Shown: positions 36,119 through 47,231 of the stretch, piece after piece
How the letters are laid out: every line of letters starts with the position of its first letter
How positions within the stretch are numbered: position 1 is the stretch's first letter
Source of the DNA: Dreissena polymorpha
Lineage: Eukaryota > Mollusca > Bivalvia > Myida > Dreissenidae
NCBI RefSeq assembly: GCF_020536995.1
Contig: NC_068359.1
Coordinates: 100,999,747 to 101,063,746, forward strand
Direction: 5' to 3'
Length of the DNA stretch: 64,000 bases
Made by a program: the position numbers and the translations under genes
Notes under the pieces: generated by a model
Database searches by the model: none
What the model was told of the DNA's origin: nothing
The model's input: the letters and a program-made list of their open reading frames with translations, nothing else

Positions 36119-36322
36119 CGTCATGCGAAAATGGGTCTTATTCCATATGCGCCCATCATATAAATATCCCCCTCAGCTATCTCTCCTTCTGGTAAGGAGA
36201 AACATATAACATATTGAGTGATTTTATAGCGAACAGCATCGCTTATGGCCTGACTGCGCAAAAGCACATGTTGGGTTTAACAAACGATTGCCGAAACGCA
36301 TATGACCCATTTTCGCATGACG
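36119..36322. mobile_element. 204-bp MITE with perfect 19-bp terminal inverted repeats
   Basis: CGTCATGCGAAAATGGGTC at 36119-36137 is the exact complement of 36304-36322. The interior has no coding capacity. TATGCGAAAATGGGTCTTAT recurs at about 43517, so the family has several copies in the window. A target duplication is not obvious. Confidence 0.85.
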
Positions 36323-36684
36323 GAGCTATTGACGTGTGATTTGAATGTGTCGAAAGAAAACTGCGTTTAAATCAAATATCAACATACGATATATTTCGAT
36401 AGTGAAGAAACATACTCATAACAAGGCATATGAGGACACATATGAAGTGCTCTCCCGTAGTATATTTTTATCTACTCACACTAATGTGTGGTTTGACAAT
36501 GCTTACACACATTTCATGCGATGAATATGCAACTTACAAGTGAAAAACACAACACAATATTTTAACTTTTGTTTAATTGTATTTATTTATTTAGAAAAGT
36601 AAATTGCAAACTTTATTTCAAAGTCAGCGTATACGCCGACTACATTTTTAAAAGATATTTATTGTATTAAATATATTTAATATA

Positions 36685-37075
36685 ATATATTTTGTTGTTT
36701 TCGGTTTTAGCGATTAAAAAGCGTTTTCGAGGTTGCCTATAGTATGCCTGTAGTAATTGATGAACTCATATCCTACTGTCTATGTATTGAGAACTGTTAA
36801 TATAAACAATCTAAACCTTCTACTATTGCGTTGCTAGCACCCATTAATACAAAAGATCGCCGCTATCTGTTGAGAACCAAAGAACGTTTTCCAGAAAAAC
36901 CCGCTGTAGTAGCATGAACGAGGTTACGAAACAGATCATTCGTATTATTATTATAAATTGTTTGTTATATTCGGGTTTAGCGATTATGAAACATTTTTTT
37001 GTTTTTGTCTATCGTATCGCTGAAGTTATTGTTGAACTTATGTAAATTGAGAATATAAATAAGCGTTGACTTTTT
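36685..37075. repeat. Diverged tandem duplication of about 260-270 bp
   Basis: The first copy carries TTTCGGTTTTAGCGATTA, CTATAGTATGCCTGTAG and GAACTCATAT, with GAGAACTGTTAATATAAA after them. The second, starting near 36960, carries TTCGGGTTTAGCGATTATGA, CTATCGTATCGCTGAAG, GAACTTATGTAAATTGAGAA and TATAAATAAG in the same order. It ends about 25 bp before the ISL2EU element. Confidence 0.55.
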
Positions 37076-37281
37076 CCCAAATCTATTAATAGCCTCAATG
37101 GGGAACTTTAGTGGATTATCTTCCCCTGTCTAGCAGGTGCCCGTAAAGGTGGCGCTGTTGTCGAATAGGTCTATTGTTCTTTCCAATTGTTTACTTCCGC
37201 ATATTTTGACAAGCGATTAACCGAGTTAGACACAATCTTTTACAATAATTTTATGATAGTTTATACGATAAGTCTTAAACT

Positions 37282-39231
37282 ATGGCTTCACAATTTAGCA
37301 GTTTATCTTTAGGACAACTTCGCACAGAATTAAGAAAGAGAAATGCAAAGTTATCTGGACGAAAAAAGGAATTAATCGAGAGGTAATGTGAAACCATTTT
37401 TTAATTTGATTCATGTCGTGAAAATTCCTGCGCGGTCTTTTCTAAAAACCAAATCAGTTTAAAGGCTTTAAAAACATACATACAGGATTCATTCTTTTAT
37501 TATTTACATCACTGTTTGAAAGGTTTATTGTTAATTATCTTATTTACAAGTTAATGTAAATTCTGTTAAAAGGTTGGGTGGGGAAATGTACATGTATACT
37601 TCTGTTGTTTTTTAGAAGACAAAACTTTTTACAACAGCACCCACCCATGTTCTTTATTAAATTTAGGGGACTCTATGAATGTGTAGGGGTCTATGCTGAG
37701 TATGTATTACTCTTTGTTCTGACGCATAAGTTTTTGTTTATACAAGTTTTTTTTAATGTTTACTGAAAGTGAAAAATTGTTGTATGTTCATATTTGATCT
37801 TTCAGACTTGAAGCATATGATCGCAATCAGAACTTTAACAACTGCGAGGAGCTTATGCCAGAGTTTCGAATGCAAATTCCAGCCACCAGTTGCTACAAAG
37901 ATGTCAACACCCACATGAAGATGGCCCCGTTTGACCGTGAGAAGGCGAATGCATATATGGAACGGTTTGGAGTTGAGTTCGACCAAGTGGTGACTTCTTT
38001 GTATGGTGACAAGTTCTTGTTGTACCTTAGGATGTTTTCTTCAGAAAAGTTGTGCTATGTAAAAAGTTCATGTAGGGCAGAAATGAAAAAGAAAATTGAT
38101 TATGTCGTTGACATTACATTCACCAAACATGGCTTTGTGCATGAGGCACAGTGTGAATGTGGTGCTGGTGAAGGTCCGTTCGGACATTGTAAACATATAA
38201 GGACTGTTCTGTATGCGTGTGTGAAATTTGTTCAATCCGGAGAAGTTAAGGTGGAATCATCTTGTACCCAACAGCTTCAGTCTTTCCACAAATCGAAGAA
38301 ACACACAGGATCCCCGGTAAAGGCTCGAGACCTCAAGATAGGTGGAGCTGAGATTTGTAATATTGCAGACTTTGACCCCAGGCCTAGTCAGTTTAGAAAT
38401 GCTGCCAATTACAAAGACCATTTCTACAACACATGTATGAATTTTGCTACAATATCAAAAACTCCAATTTTTCAAACTTTCGAGCCAGCAAATATGTACG
38501 CTTATAGCAATGATCACGACTATTTCAGTACGTCACATGAACAGAACTTTCTAAACCTCAACAAAATTACCAAAATAACATCAGAAGAGTGTGAATGTAT
38601 TGAAGAACAGACGAGGGGACAAAATACCAATGATCGATGGCATGAGGAGCGTGGAAAGCGCATTCAGTCCTCAAACTACCACCGAATCTGTGCTGCGACA
38701 GAAAAGACAAGTTTAGTTGGATTGGCCTCAACAATAGTGCAGGGACAAGTTGTGAGGCAAAATGAAGCGATGCGACATGGATGCAAGTATGAAAAAACTG
38801 CGATACACATTTATGAGAGTGCAAGGAATGTTAAAGTCAAGTCTTGTGGCATAACGGTTTCACGGACACACCCATTTCTAGGGGCATCTCCAGATGGAAT
38901 TGTAAATAAAGACTTGATAGTTGAGGTGAAATGCCCATTCAGTGCTATAAATAAAGAGATTTCCTCAGTGACAGTGCCATATCTTAAGGATGTGAACGGT
39001 AAACTCAAATTGAGTGCAAAACATCCTTATTATTATCAGATTCAGGGCCAGTTGTTTTGTTCGGAACGCAAGTACTGTGACCTGATCGTTTATACATTGA
39101 CTGACATAAAGTACATAAGGGTACACAAAAATGAGGACTTCATTTCACAGATGCTGTTAAAACTTGAACATTTCTTTGAGAATTATTTTAAGACTGAATT
39201 GTTGAAAAAGTTGTATTACAAGGATGTTTAA
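37282..39231 (+). CDS. SAP-SWIM-YqaJ nuclease of the ISL2EU element
   Basis: Two exons, 37282-37382 and 37806-39231, join in phase (ag/gtaatg, ttcag/A) to give 508 residues. Residues 1-40 are a SAP-type DNA-binding motif (SLSLGQLRTELRKRNAKLSG, KKELIERL). A SWIM-like zinc site follows at about 150-164 (CECGAGEGPFGHCKH, CxCx9CxH). The C-terminal half is a YqaJ-type PD-(D/E)XK exonuclease. Its residues are E363 (CKYEKTA), D397 in FLGASPDGIV, E407 and K409 in IVEVKCP, and Q445 in YYYQIQGQL; all are present. In ISL2EU elements this protein accompanies the transposase, but its exact role in transposition is not established. The start is the first ATG after the left end and agrees with the SAP motif. 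Confidence 0.9.
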
Positions 39232-39345
39232 AATAAGTTCCCTGCATGTGTAAATACTTTTGTTACCATGTTTCTTGTAGTTCCTGGTTTGGTTCTAAAA
39301 TATTTGTTTGACTATTATATGTGTTATACAATGCATTGTATTAGA

Positions 39346-39351
39346 AATAAA
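39346..39351 (+). terminator. Polyadenylation signal AATAAA for the YqaJ gene
   Basis: AATAAA lies 115 nt after the stop codon at 39231, within TTAGAAATAAATATTTG. It is the first canonical signal downstream. Confidence 0.5.
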
Positions 39352-39668
39352 TATTTGTTTTTAAAAATTTGTTTTTTCAACAGTTCGCTTCTAAAAACCA
39401 TATTGTCAGGATTATTATTTTATGATGATGAGAGAATTGTATACTTGTAAAGTGGAACCCGTCTCATGAACTGACTAATATTACTACTCGTGAACACCTT
39501 GAAATTGGGAAAAATGCGCCGTGAACTCTTCGAATTAGGAAATTAGCGTATTTGATTTTTTGCTTACATATACCTTAAAATTAAAAATAACTGTACCAAG
39601 TTGTTAATATTATATTTACTTTAAGGTTCTAGCCATAGAGCGCAATAAGTTAATTAATTTAAGTTCAT

Positions 39669-39876
39669 TAATCCTTACGGCGCGGCAACCAAAATTTTAA
39701 GGCCTTTGCAAACAGTTTGGATCCATATGAGACGCCACAGAACGTGGCGTCTCATCAGGATCCAAACTGTTTGCTATTCTGATAGTATTCTTTGAAAAAA
39801 AATCGAAAAATGCAAATTTTATAAATTCAGCAGACGACATTTTAGCAGATGAAAATTTTTCCAGCAAGCAAAGGGT
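39669..39876. mobile_element. Short palindrome-cored repeat inserted in the ISL2EU element
   Basis: A near-perfect palindrome occupies 39708-39774, with arms GCAAACAGTTTGGATCC and GATGAGACGCCACG. It lies inside a unit of about 200 bp whose right end GCAAAGGGTTAA matches the general style of the MITE at 23910-24119. Both share the GGCGTCTCATCAGG block. Boundaries are approximate. Confidence 0.7.
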
Positions 39877-40240
39877 TAAAAACAAACAATGTACCCTTCA
39901 TTTGGGAAATATGTAATTTTCCCTAGATTGGGAAAGTGCTGTTTGAGGTACTTTACAAAGGAACGTCGACTCACATACCGTTAATCATTTCAGGTCAAAA
40001 CTGTTCTTAGCCTTGACAGTTCACATACATTTTGGCTTTTTAAAAGATGGGAAAGTAACAAAACACTATTTTAGAACTTTATTAAGCAATCACATGTAAT
40101 ACATCAACCTAAACTTAAGAAATGAAAACTATAAAAAAAACAGTCTTCCAATCACATGTCCATTAGCTTAATTACTCTCATTACTGTACTTCTTAACACT
40201 CATAACCAGAGCGCACATCTGACATATTTTTTGCAGAATG

Positions 40241-40246
40241 TTTATT
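40241..40246 (-). terminator. Polyadenylation signal for the THAP-DDE transposase gene
   Basis: TTTATT on the plus strand (AATAAA on the minus) lies 65 nt downstream of the stop at 40311. Confidence 0.5.
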
Positions 40247-40310
40247 GACAATACAAATTTGACATTTTAATCCTCTTAGCTGCATACAAAACTTTGATTG
40301 TAGCTATTCT

Positions 40311-42203
40311 TTAAGCATATGTAGACACTATGCCATTCCTGAAATTACATAGCATGAAACAAACAAAAATTATCTCTGATGACAACTTAGTCTCTGTGCT
40401 AGTCAAAGGTTCAGTTAAAATTTTGTATGTTTTTCCTAGCCCAATAATTCTTTCTACATGAACACGTTTACTTGAAATTTTTCTATCTTTAATAGCAGTT
40501 TCATTCGAAATTCTATTTTGCTTCTTAAAAAAGGTTGGTATATTGATATGCACATCATGTGGTGCAAAAATGTCCTGCACATTGAAACCTTTATCAGCCA
40601 TTATACTGTCACTTTTGGAACAAAGCCTGGTCAGTGAACTCCGTTCAACTATTTGCCTATCACTTGTAGCACCCCCATAGGCTGGAGACACATAAGAAAT
40701 AAGACCGCCAGGGGTACTGCCAACCAAAACCTTAACTGTATTTCGGTTCTTGTAAGTCGAAAAAGTGGCTTGTTGAGCTGTTGGATTCTTCGGCTTTTTA
40801 ATTGGGCACTCAGTACCATCAATTATAACCCGTGTTTTGGGGTACAGTCTCTTGAAGCTGCTTGGAGCAAAATAGTGGACTAAAGTTTGTGATGGCCAAA
40901 TGTTAATTTCTTTCCACTGTTTTTCCATGAACAAGACCCACGTAATGAAAATGTTTGACACAACACTTTCCGAAACATTAAATAATCGCGACAGTTCAAA
41001 GTTTGTCATGTGTCGCCTTAATTTAATCAACGTAATAAAAAATTGATCAGCAACACTTATACTTGTTATAGAATGATACACATAATTAAGATGGTATGCT
41101 GCTGGTCCGAGTGTGTTCAAAACAAAAAAGAACTTCATGTAATTTTCGAGTCCAGTGTAGAAATGAACAGCAGCTTCATCATCCTCGAACTTGTTGATGC
41201 TAAATGCAAGTGTAGTTGTTGTTTGTATTGCCGCATCTTCCGTTTCACACTCTGTTTGTACAAATGAGTCCATAAATGTCACCTTTTCATCTGTGATCGA
41301 GATTATTTGCTCGACACATTCCTGCTGTGTCACAACTTCTTCGCTAGCACCCACATCGATATCAGAGGTAACAATGTCAATTTTTGTGGCAATGTACTCT
41401 GGTTCAAAGCTTGTGTTTTCACCAGACTGTTCCATATTTGTTACATCTTCAAACAGCTTACGTTTCCGGTTTTCTCTTTCTAGACGACGTTCCTTTCTCT
41501 CCTGGCTCTTAGCAACAGTCGCCTTGTTCGTCCAGGAAAAAATACTAGGGACAGCTGTTTTTCGCAATGCCCGCTTACGTCTTTCATTTCCTGGAAAAAC
41601 AGTATGCCATAAACAAATGCATGTATGAATTTGCTGCAGATTTTGTTAATGGATTACAGAATGAGTAAACAGAAAAAAGTCTGCCTTATTACACCAAAAT
41701 ATAGTGTTAATTTATTACCAGCAATATGTCAATATCACATAATGCATATTAAATAAATCAACAAAATAACATTGTGTAGCAGTACTGTCATTGGTGATAG
41801 AAAATATATGAAAAATAAGCCTGGAAACAAATACATTTAGACTTTTAGTATATACATGTACACGTTCACCATGTCCATACACTTAAAATGATATATTTGC
41901 CACGATTATCTAATGGAGAGAAAACACAAATTCAGCATTATAAGCGTAATATGTTTTTGCATTTGTGATGTTTTTCAACATAAATTAAACAAACAACCTA
42001 CCTGCATATGTTATTGTGTGGTAATCATCTTCGGTGAAGTGGTTTTCACACACGTACGAGTATTCGGATGGAGTCCAGATTTCGAACTTTGTTTTCACCC
42101 GTCGAATAGCTTGTACCCATGCTGCTTGACGTTGTTTGTCTTTCGGGAACTTGTGTCGACCTTTTCGTGAACAAAAGGGAACGCAACACATGGTTTGAGG
42201 CAT
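40311..42203 (-). CDS. THAP-DDE transposase of the ISL2EU element
   Basis: Two exons, 42203-42002 and 41590-40311, with a GT-AG intron in phase 1, give 493 residues. The N terminus is a THAP zinc-binding DNA-recognition domain (MCCVPFCSRKGRHKFPKD, W29, C52 and H55 in VCENHF), ending in the AVPSIF box at about residues 80-85. A basic stretch and acidic linker follow, then a helix-turn-helix (LSRLFNVSESVVSNIF). The DDE_Tnp_4 catalytic core has D325 (VIIDGTECP), D400 (IMADKGFNV) and E447 (HVERIIG), all conserved. It would bind the element ends and carry out cut-and-paste transposition with a preference for AT targets. The frame is open and splice sites are canonical, so the protein may still be active. 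It converges on the YqaJ gene. Confidence 0.92.
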
Positions 42204-42679
42204 TATTTTATGTTTCTATTGTCAAGCTGTCAAACGCTTCGCTGAATAACAATGGCGATAACTTTATGATAAAATCCGAACATATCCGCATAGAGGAACC
42301 TACTCGACCAGAGCGCCACCTATATCGGAAAACAGGGGACATTACTCACTAAAGTCGCTCATTTACGACCGGTACTACGTCATTGAGGTGTATGCGAGAG
42401 CGTAACCTATTGCGTTGTTATCGCCCGTGGACTTTCCTTTGTTTATCGACAGGCGCATCTAAATAGCCTCATATTATGAATGGACTGAGCAAAAATACTA
42501 CGTAACGGCCACCGGAAAAACTTTGCGAAACCGAAATTTCGCAAACTTAAGTACCCTTTTTCTTGAAGGTTTGCTTATTTGTGATAAAGTATAAGATAAA
42601 AGTCTAACTTGTGATTAATAATTGGTTATTTTTGCTTGTTAAATGCGTTTTCTTCAGTATGAACTTTATTTGCAAAGTT

Positions 42680-43135
42680 GGGGTTCCCATGGGATTTTTG
42701 TATTTTCCCATGGGATTTTTCATTATCCCATGGGAATTTTGGTTTCTCCCATGGGATTTTTCTCCAGCTTTTTTATGGGAGAAAAATCCCATGGGATTTT
42801 CAAAAACATAAAACACGTTCGTTTGTGCTTAGTTATCGATTTTAAGCATTGTTAAAGCATTTGTGCTTATTTTCGTTCAATTTACTTTGATAGAAACAAA
42901 ATCCCATTTTTTTATGGGAAAAAAAAATCCCATGGGTTTTTTCTGATTTTTAGAGATTTAGTCATGTAACCTTCAGAAACACTACCTTTTAACAAATGAT
43001 GAGCATTTCTCGCGATTTCAACGCGTTAAATCGTGTTTTAAAAAAATAACAAAATCCCATGGGCTTTTTCCCATGGGATTTTTTTGTCCCATGGGATTTT
43101 TTTCCCATGGGATTTTTTTCCAATGGGATTTTTTT
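42680..43135. repeat. Cluster of CCCATGGGATTTTT palindrome units
   Basis: About ten copies of the 8-bp palindrome CCCATGGG, usually followed by ATTTTT, occur in 450 bp with spacings from about 15 to more than 100 bp. TTTTTATGGGAGAAAAATCC near 42770 adds inverted versions. Some copies near 43055-43110 are almost head-to-tail. Confidence 0.9.
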
Positions 43136-43157
43136 AAAGGTATAAGTTTCTAAAAGC

Positions 43158-43159
<2 letters not shown>

Positions 43160-43192
<33 letters not shown>
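43160..43192. repeat. (TAA)n microsatellite
   Basis: Uninterrupted run of about ten TAA triplets. Confidence 0.95.
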
Positions 43193-43703
43193 CGTGCTCA
43201 ATATGATGAATTTGTACTTTTAAGCGACTAACATTTTTATTCGAGCCGATCGTCGAGTCCGAATGGTGAGTATAAGAGCAATTTACCAGTACAAATAAAT
43301 CTCACTTGTGTAGAGAACGCTACCGTACTATAAAATAATCTTGATAATAAGTCATATCATTTCTCGACAGAAAATGAAAACAGTATCCATATTGATGTCA
43401 GCAATGTCCCCTGCTATGATAAATATTGACAAAATGAAAAACCTTGACAATAATTCCGTGTCGAATACGCATTAGATTATAGCAATCAAATTCATATAAG
43501 CATTGATAAGATAATATGCGAAAATGGGTCTTATGTCAAATACGGCCAGCGTAGCTCCATTCCATAATGTCCGGTATTAAGTCACGTCAAGTTTCGTGGT
43601 CGAATTATAGCATATTAATCATTTTCACATTACGCGAATCATATGAGTTTCCCTACATATATTGTGTTAACATTTATGTTACACTAATGTGCGATGATGA
43701 AAA

Positions 43704-44555
43704 GGGGATTTCGGTAATTCTACATTCGCCCGCCTAGTACCGAAATCCCCATATTTACGCCTTAAAGGGTCAATAGGTCATCGGTATGAATGGTTTTTGA
43801 CTTCACATGAATGTTAAGGTGCAAAAAAATGATATTAATTTTAATTATTAAGCACTCTTGACAGCATTAAGTTGCCTCTCAGTGGGGATTTCGGTAATTC
43901 TACACTAGAACTTAAACGCGCGCCGGTACCGAAATCCTGCTGTACAAACCTTCAAGTGTCAACAAAATTATTATAGTGTTTTTTTTTTCATTAGCAACCA
44001 GTGACATGTATTATCTCCCATTCGGTTACTTCTTTTGGAAAATAATTAGCGGGGATTTCGGTACTGCTACATTCGTACGCCCAGAGCCGAAATCACCCAT
44101 GTTTACGCCAATCCCCCATATTACGCCTTAAAGGGTCTATATGTCATTATGTTTGGGTTTTGGCTTTGCAATAATGTTGATTTGTACACAATCATATTAG
44201 TGTTAATCATTTAAACACTCTTATCAGAATATTTTTTCCATTATTAAATAGTTTATTAATGTGAAAAATGTGTAAACGAATGTAAAAAAGGTGAAATGTA
44301 CATTTAAAACATTGGTTACACAAAAGTATATGTAAATATAACATGACATAGTAATAATAAGTCTTCAGAAAGTATTTTCCAAACAAATCTGATGAAACAA
44401 ATGATATCGTACTACCTTATTTACAATATGCTATACACTTTTGCAATTTAGTTATCAATGTTTAATCAAAGCATAAATCAGCATATGTTGCCTCTTAGCG
44501 GGGATTTCGGTAATTCTTAACAAGTACATAAACCCGCGCCGGTACCGAAATCCCC
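43704..44555. repeat. Array of four GGGGATTTCGGTA hairpin units in A-B-A-B order
   Basis: Hairpin units of 47-56 bp start at 43704, 43884, 44051 and 44500. Each opens GGGGATTTCGGTA and ends with a variant of TACCGAAATCCCC. Flanking text alternates. Units one and three are followed by TTTACGCC and CGCCTTAAAGGGTC; units two and four are preceded by GTTGCCTCT and followed by CTGTACAAACCTTCAAGTGT. This implies a two-unit block duplicated in tandem, with extra sequence in the second block. Confidence 0.85.
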
Positions 44556-45599
44556 GCTGTACAAACCTTCAAGTGTAAAAAAATACTGATTTAGGTTTAA
44601 ATAAAGGGAACAATATCATTTTTGGCCACCAAAAAAGCACTTCCGCGTCAACAAAACGATTGAAATTATGTCAGAAACCCAGCTTTTCATTGTATATATT
44701 GCAATACACCATCGGCCGCCGAGAGCGGAATACTGCGCTTGGCCGCTAAACAATGTGGACTGCATCAAATTAAATGTCAATTTTCGATTTTATTACAAAA
44801 ATAAACACTGCCTTTTTATAAATATGTCAAGCACGTACACTTAACAAAAAAATCGATATATCTTTATGTAATGTAGAAAAGTAAAGCGCTTTATATATAA
44901 CAATGTTTTATAATGCCTCTCTGGTTGAGAAAAAAAAATAAACAAAACCATGTAGAACATATAATATGTTTTCATAATTAAAAAAAAAAATTTAATGATG
45001 CACGTGATGTTTTATAATTGATATAAGTTCACGTGTCATTGAACGAGTTAAGGGAGAGATGTGAATTAAATTACACATAATTAAAAACGCATACTATACT
45101 GTCAGCTTGATTTATAAATTGTGTTCCATCGCGCCAATATATTCATTGTTCCATGAAATTTTGTATAAAAGCAAAACGATTGAAATTATGTCAGAAATCC
45201 TGCTTTTCACATGAAATGATCTTTAACACTTTATTTATTCCAATCAGGTAAATAACAAATACAATAATAGGGGAAGTCTATACTGTGTATTAGAAACTTG
45301 TTGTGGTGATCCCTATCTTATCCGCTCAATACACATCCACCTGGCTACTGTACAGAAAAAAATAGATTTACTTCCAAAATAACTGATTTCATTAATTGCT
45401 AACTTGTTGTCTACATTTTAAATTAACAACGATAATGGATCAACATCACCGTTGCACAATTATTAAGTTCACAGTAATCTGTACTTTAAATAGATAGCCT
45501 AATTAAAGACGGTGCTAATAAAGAACAAAGCGTGAATGTGGATATTAAGAAATTAGATCCTTTTTTGCATGACACTGGCAGTATATCATTTTATCTTAT

Positions 45600-46020
45600 A
45601 TAAATAAGCCACATTTAAGACACGGATAAAATTAAAATAAGACACATTTGCATCTTTCATTTCTTGAAAAAAAAATAAGCACGCAGTCACATATAAATAA
45701 GATACATTGAAGACACAGAAAAAAATAAATAAGACACAGTTGCATCTTTCACCAAATTTTCTTGAAAAAACATGTGAAACTGAAGAAAAACATTTATTAC
45801 TGACACATTATTCTAAAAGTCGACTGACAACTTAAGTTCAAAGAGGGATTTACAATTAAATAAGATCCATTTTCGCATGATGCTGGTTGTAGAGCAAGCA
45901 ATACATTTCTTACTGACACATTATTCTAAAAGTCGACAGGCAACATAAATTCAAAGAGGGAACCACAATTAAATAAGATCAATTTTCGCATGATACTGGT
46001 TGTATAGCAAGTAGTCACAT
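45600..46020. repeat. Two adjacent local tandem duplications
   Basis: At 45600-45770 a block of about 105 bp (AAGACACA, TTGCATCTTTCA, TTTCTTGAAAAAA) occurs twice. At 45790-46020 a block of about 117 bp (CTGACACATTATTCTAAAAG, TTTTCGCATGATGCTGGTTG) occurs twice with few differences. Confidence 0.8.
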
Positions 46021-47231
46021 ATTAATTACAGCTTGCATTAGTTGCAATAATTTTGTTAAGTGCGCGTGCTTCTGAACGTTGCGTTAAGCGAGAGTGTTGT
46101 CATTTTGTTAGTTTTATATTTTGGTATTATGTATGATTATTGCTTGTTTTGAATTTGAAATAAACGCTTTCTGGCAAATAAGCATCGTCTTAATTTTAAT
46201 ACAAATAATGAACATTTGACATACAAAATGTCCAATAACATATCGGCATTAACATTATATATATGTTAATTTCTTTGCATGTTTATACCGAAATTATAGC
46301 CGACATCGGCAGTTAGGGAAATTTTGTGACACACTTTAACAAATCAAACATGCATGATAGTTCTTTTTTCATATGATATTCCCCTGGTTGATTACCGGTG
46401 TATTGGTGCAGTTGATAACCCCGCCGGGACTACAGTAGGGTGCTAATACACACGTGTATCGTGTTCAATACCCGATCCATGCTACAACGTGTAAGAACGG
46501 GAATTTCGGTAATTCTACCTTTTTAAGCTTGCGCACCTCTAATGGGCACATATCCAAATATAATTTAATTAATTATTTTCCTAATCAGCATCATTTCACT
46601 AAACTACATGCAAATTTGTAGGTAGGCTTTCCACGCTTAAAAAAAATAAACCGATTTTTTCAAAACCACCCTCACGCTCGGCTTTTGTCTAGTTAATTTT
46701 CACCCCTGGGGTATATAAAAGTTCCATAATTCATTCAAATTTCCAAATATGGGCATGCAGTTGGTGTGTACAGATGCAGTAAAGGTGTTTAAAGTTTAAA
46801 CAAGATGAAATAAGTATTCTTTTACAGACATTTATTTTTTACAAATTTTAATCTATGGAATAGCGCCATGAAATGTAAGTGATTTCAGCCAAGTAAAAAT
46901 TGGGTCGGTTAAAAACAAAGTGTCATAAAATTCAAAATAGTATCATTTAAGTTATATTTTAAACTAAGTTTTTATAGAAACACTATATACAGCAAAAATA
47001 CCAAAAAATAGACAGATTTACCGTTTACTTTTTGAAATAAAAATAAAAATGCAACATGCATCATTCGTATTTTCAACAGTAAATTAATCAATTTAGCCAT
47101 AACGTTGTTTTAATTTTAAAATTGAAGGATGTGCATACAATTTTCAACATATTTAACAATAAACATAGCTTATGTGCTATATTAAATCAAATTACGTTAG
47201 AAAAGAAATAAAACGCGTCGCAAAAAGTATG

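Larger units (their letters stand above)
31778..37097. other. Gene-poor stretch with scattered repeats
   Basis: No gene is convincingly supported over about 5.3 kb. Short open frames at 32724-33044 and 33527-33838 (minus), 34889-35107 and 35729-35914 (plus) have no recognisable domain or splice partner. It contains a dispersed repeat at 32230-32445, scattered 'GATTTCGGTA' repeat units at 34104-34685, a MITE at 36119-36322 and a diverged duplication at 36685-37075. Confidence 0.5.
37100..42360. mobile_element. ISL2EU-type (Harbinger superfamily) DNA transposon, apparently whole
   Basis: AT dinucleotides flank both ends (37098-37099 and 42361-42362). The ends are imperfect inverted repeats of about 65 bp. 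Both contain ACTTTAGTG, then TCCCCTGT, then AGGTGGCGCT and TCGA(A/G)TAGGT. Two convergent genes lie inside: a SAP-SWIM-YqaJ nuclease on the plus strand and a THAP-DDE transposase on the minus strand. Both are open across both exons. AT duplications and this gene pair are the known hallmarks of ISL2EU. A short palindromic repeat element (39669-39876) has inserted between the two genes. Confidence 0.9.
42363..47231. other. Gene-free stretch rich in palindromes and hairpin repeats
   Basis: No coding region is supported. It contains a CCCATGGG palindrome cluster (42680-43135), a TAA microsatellite (43160-43192), four GGGGATTTCGGTA hairpin units (43704-44555), a GC-rich palindrome (44711-44747) and two local tandem duplications (45600-46020). 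Confidence 0.6.
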
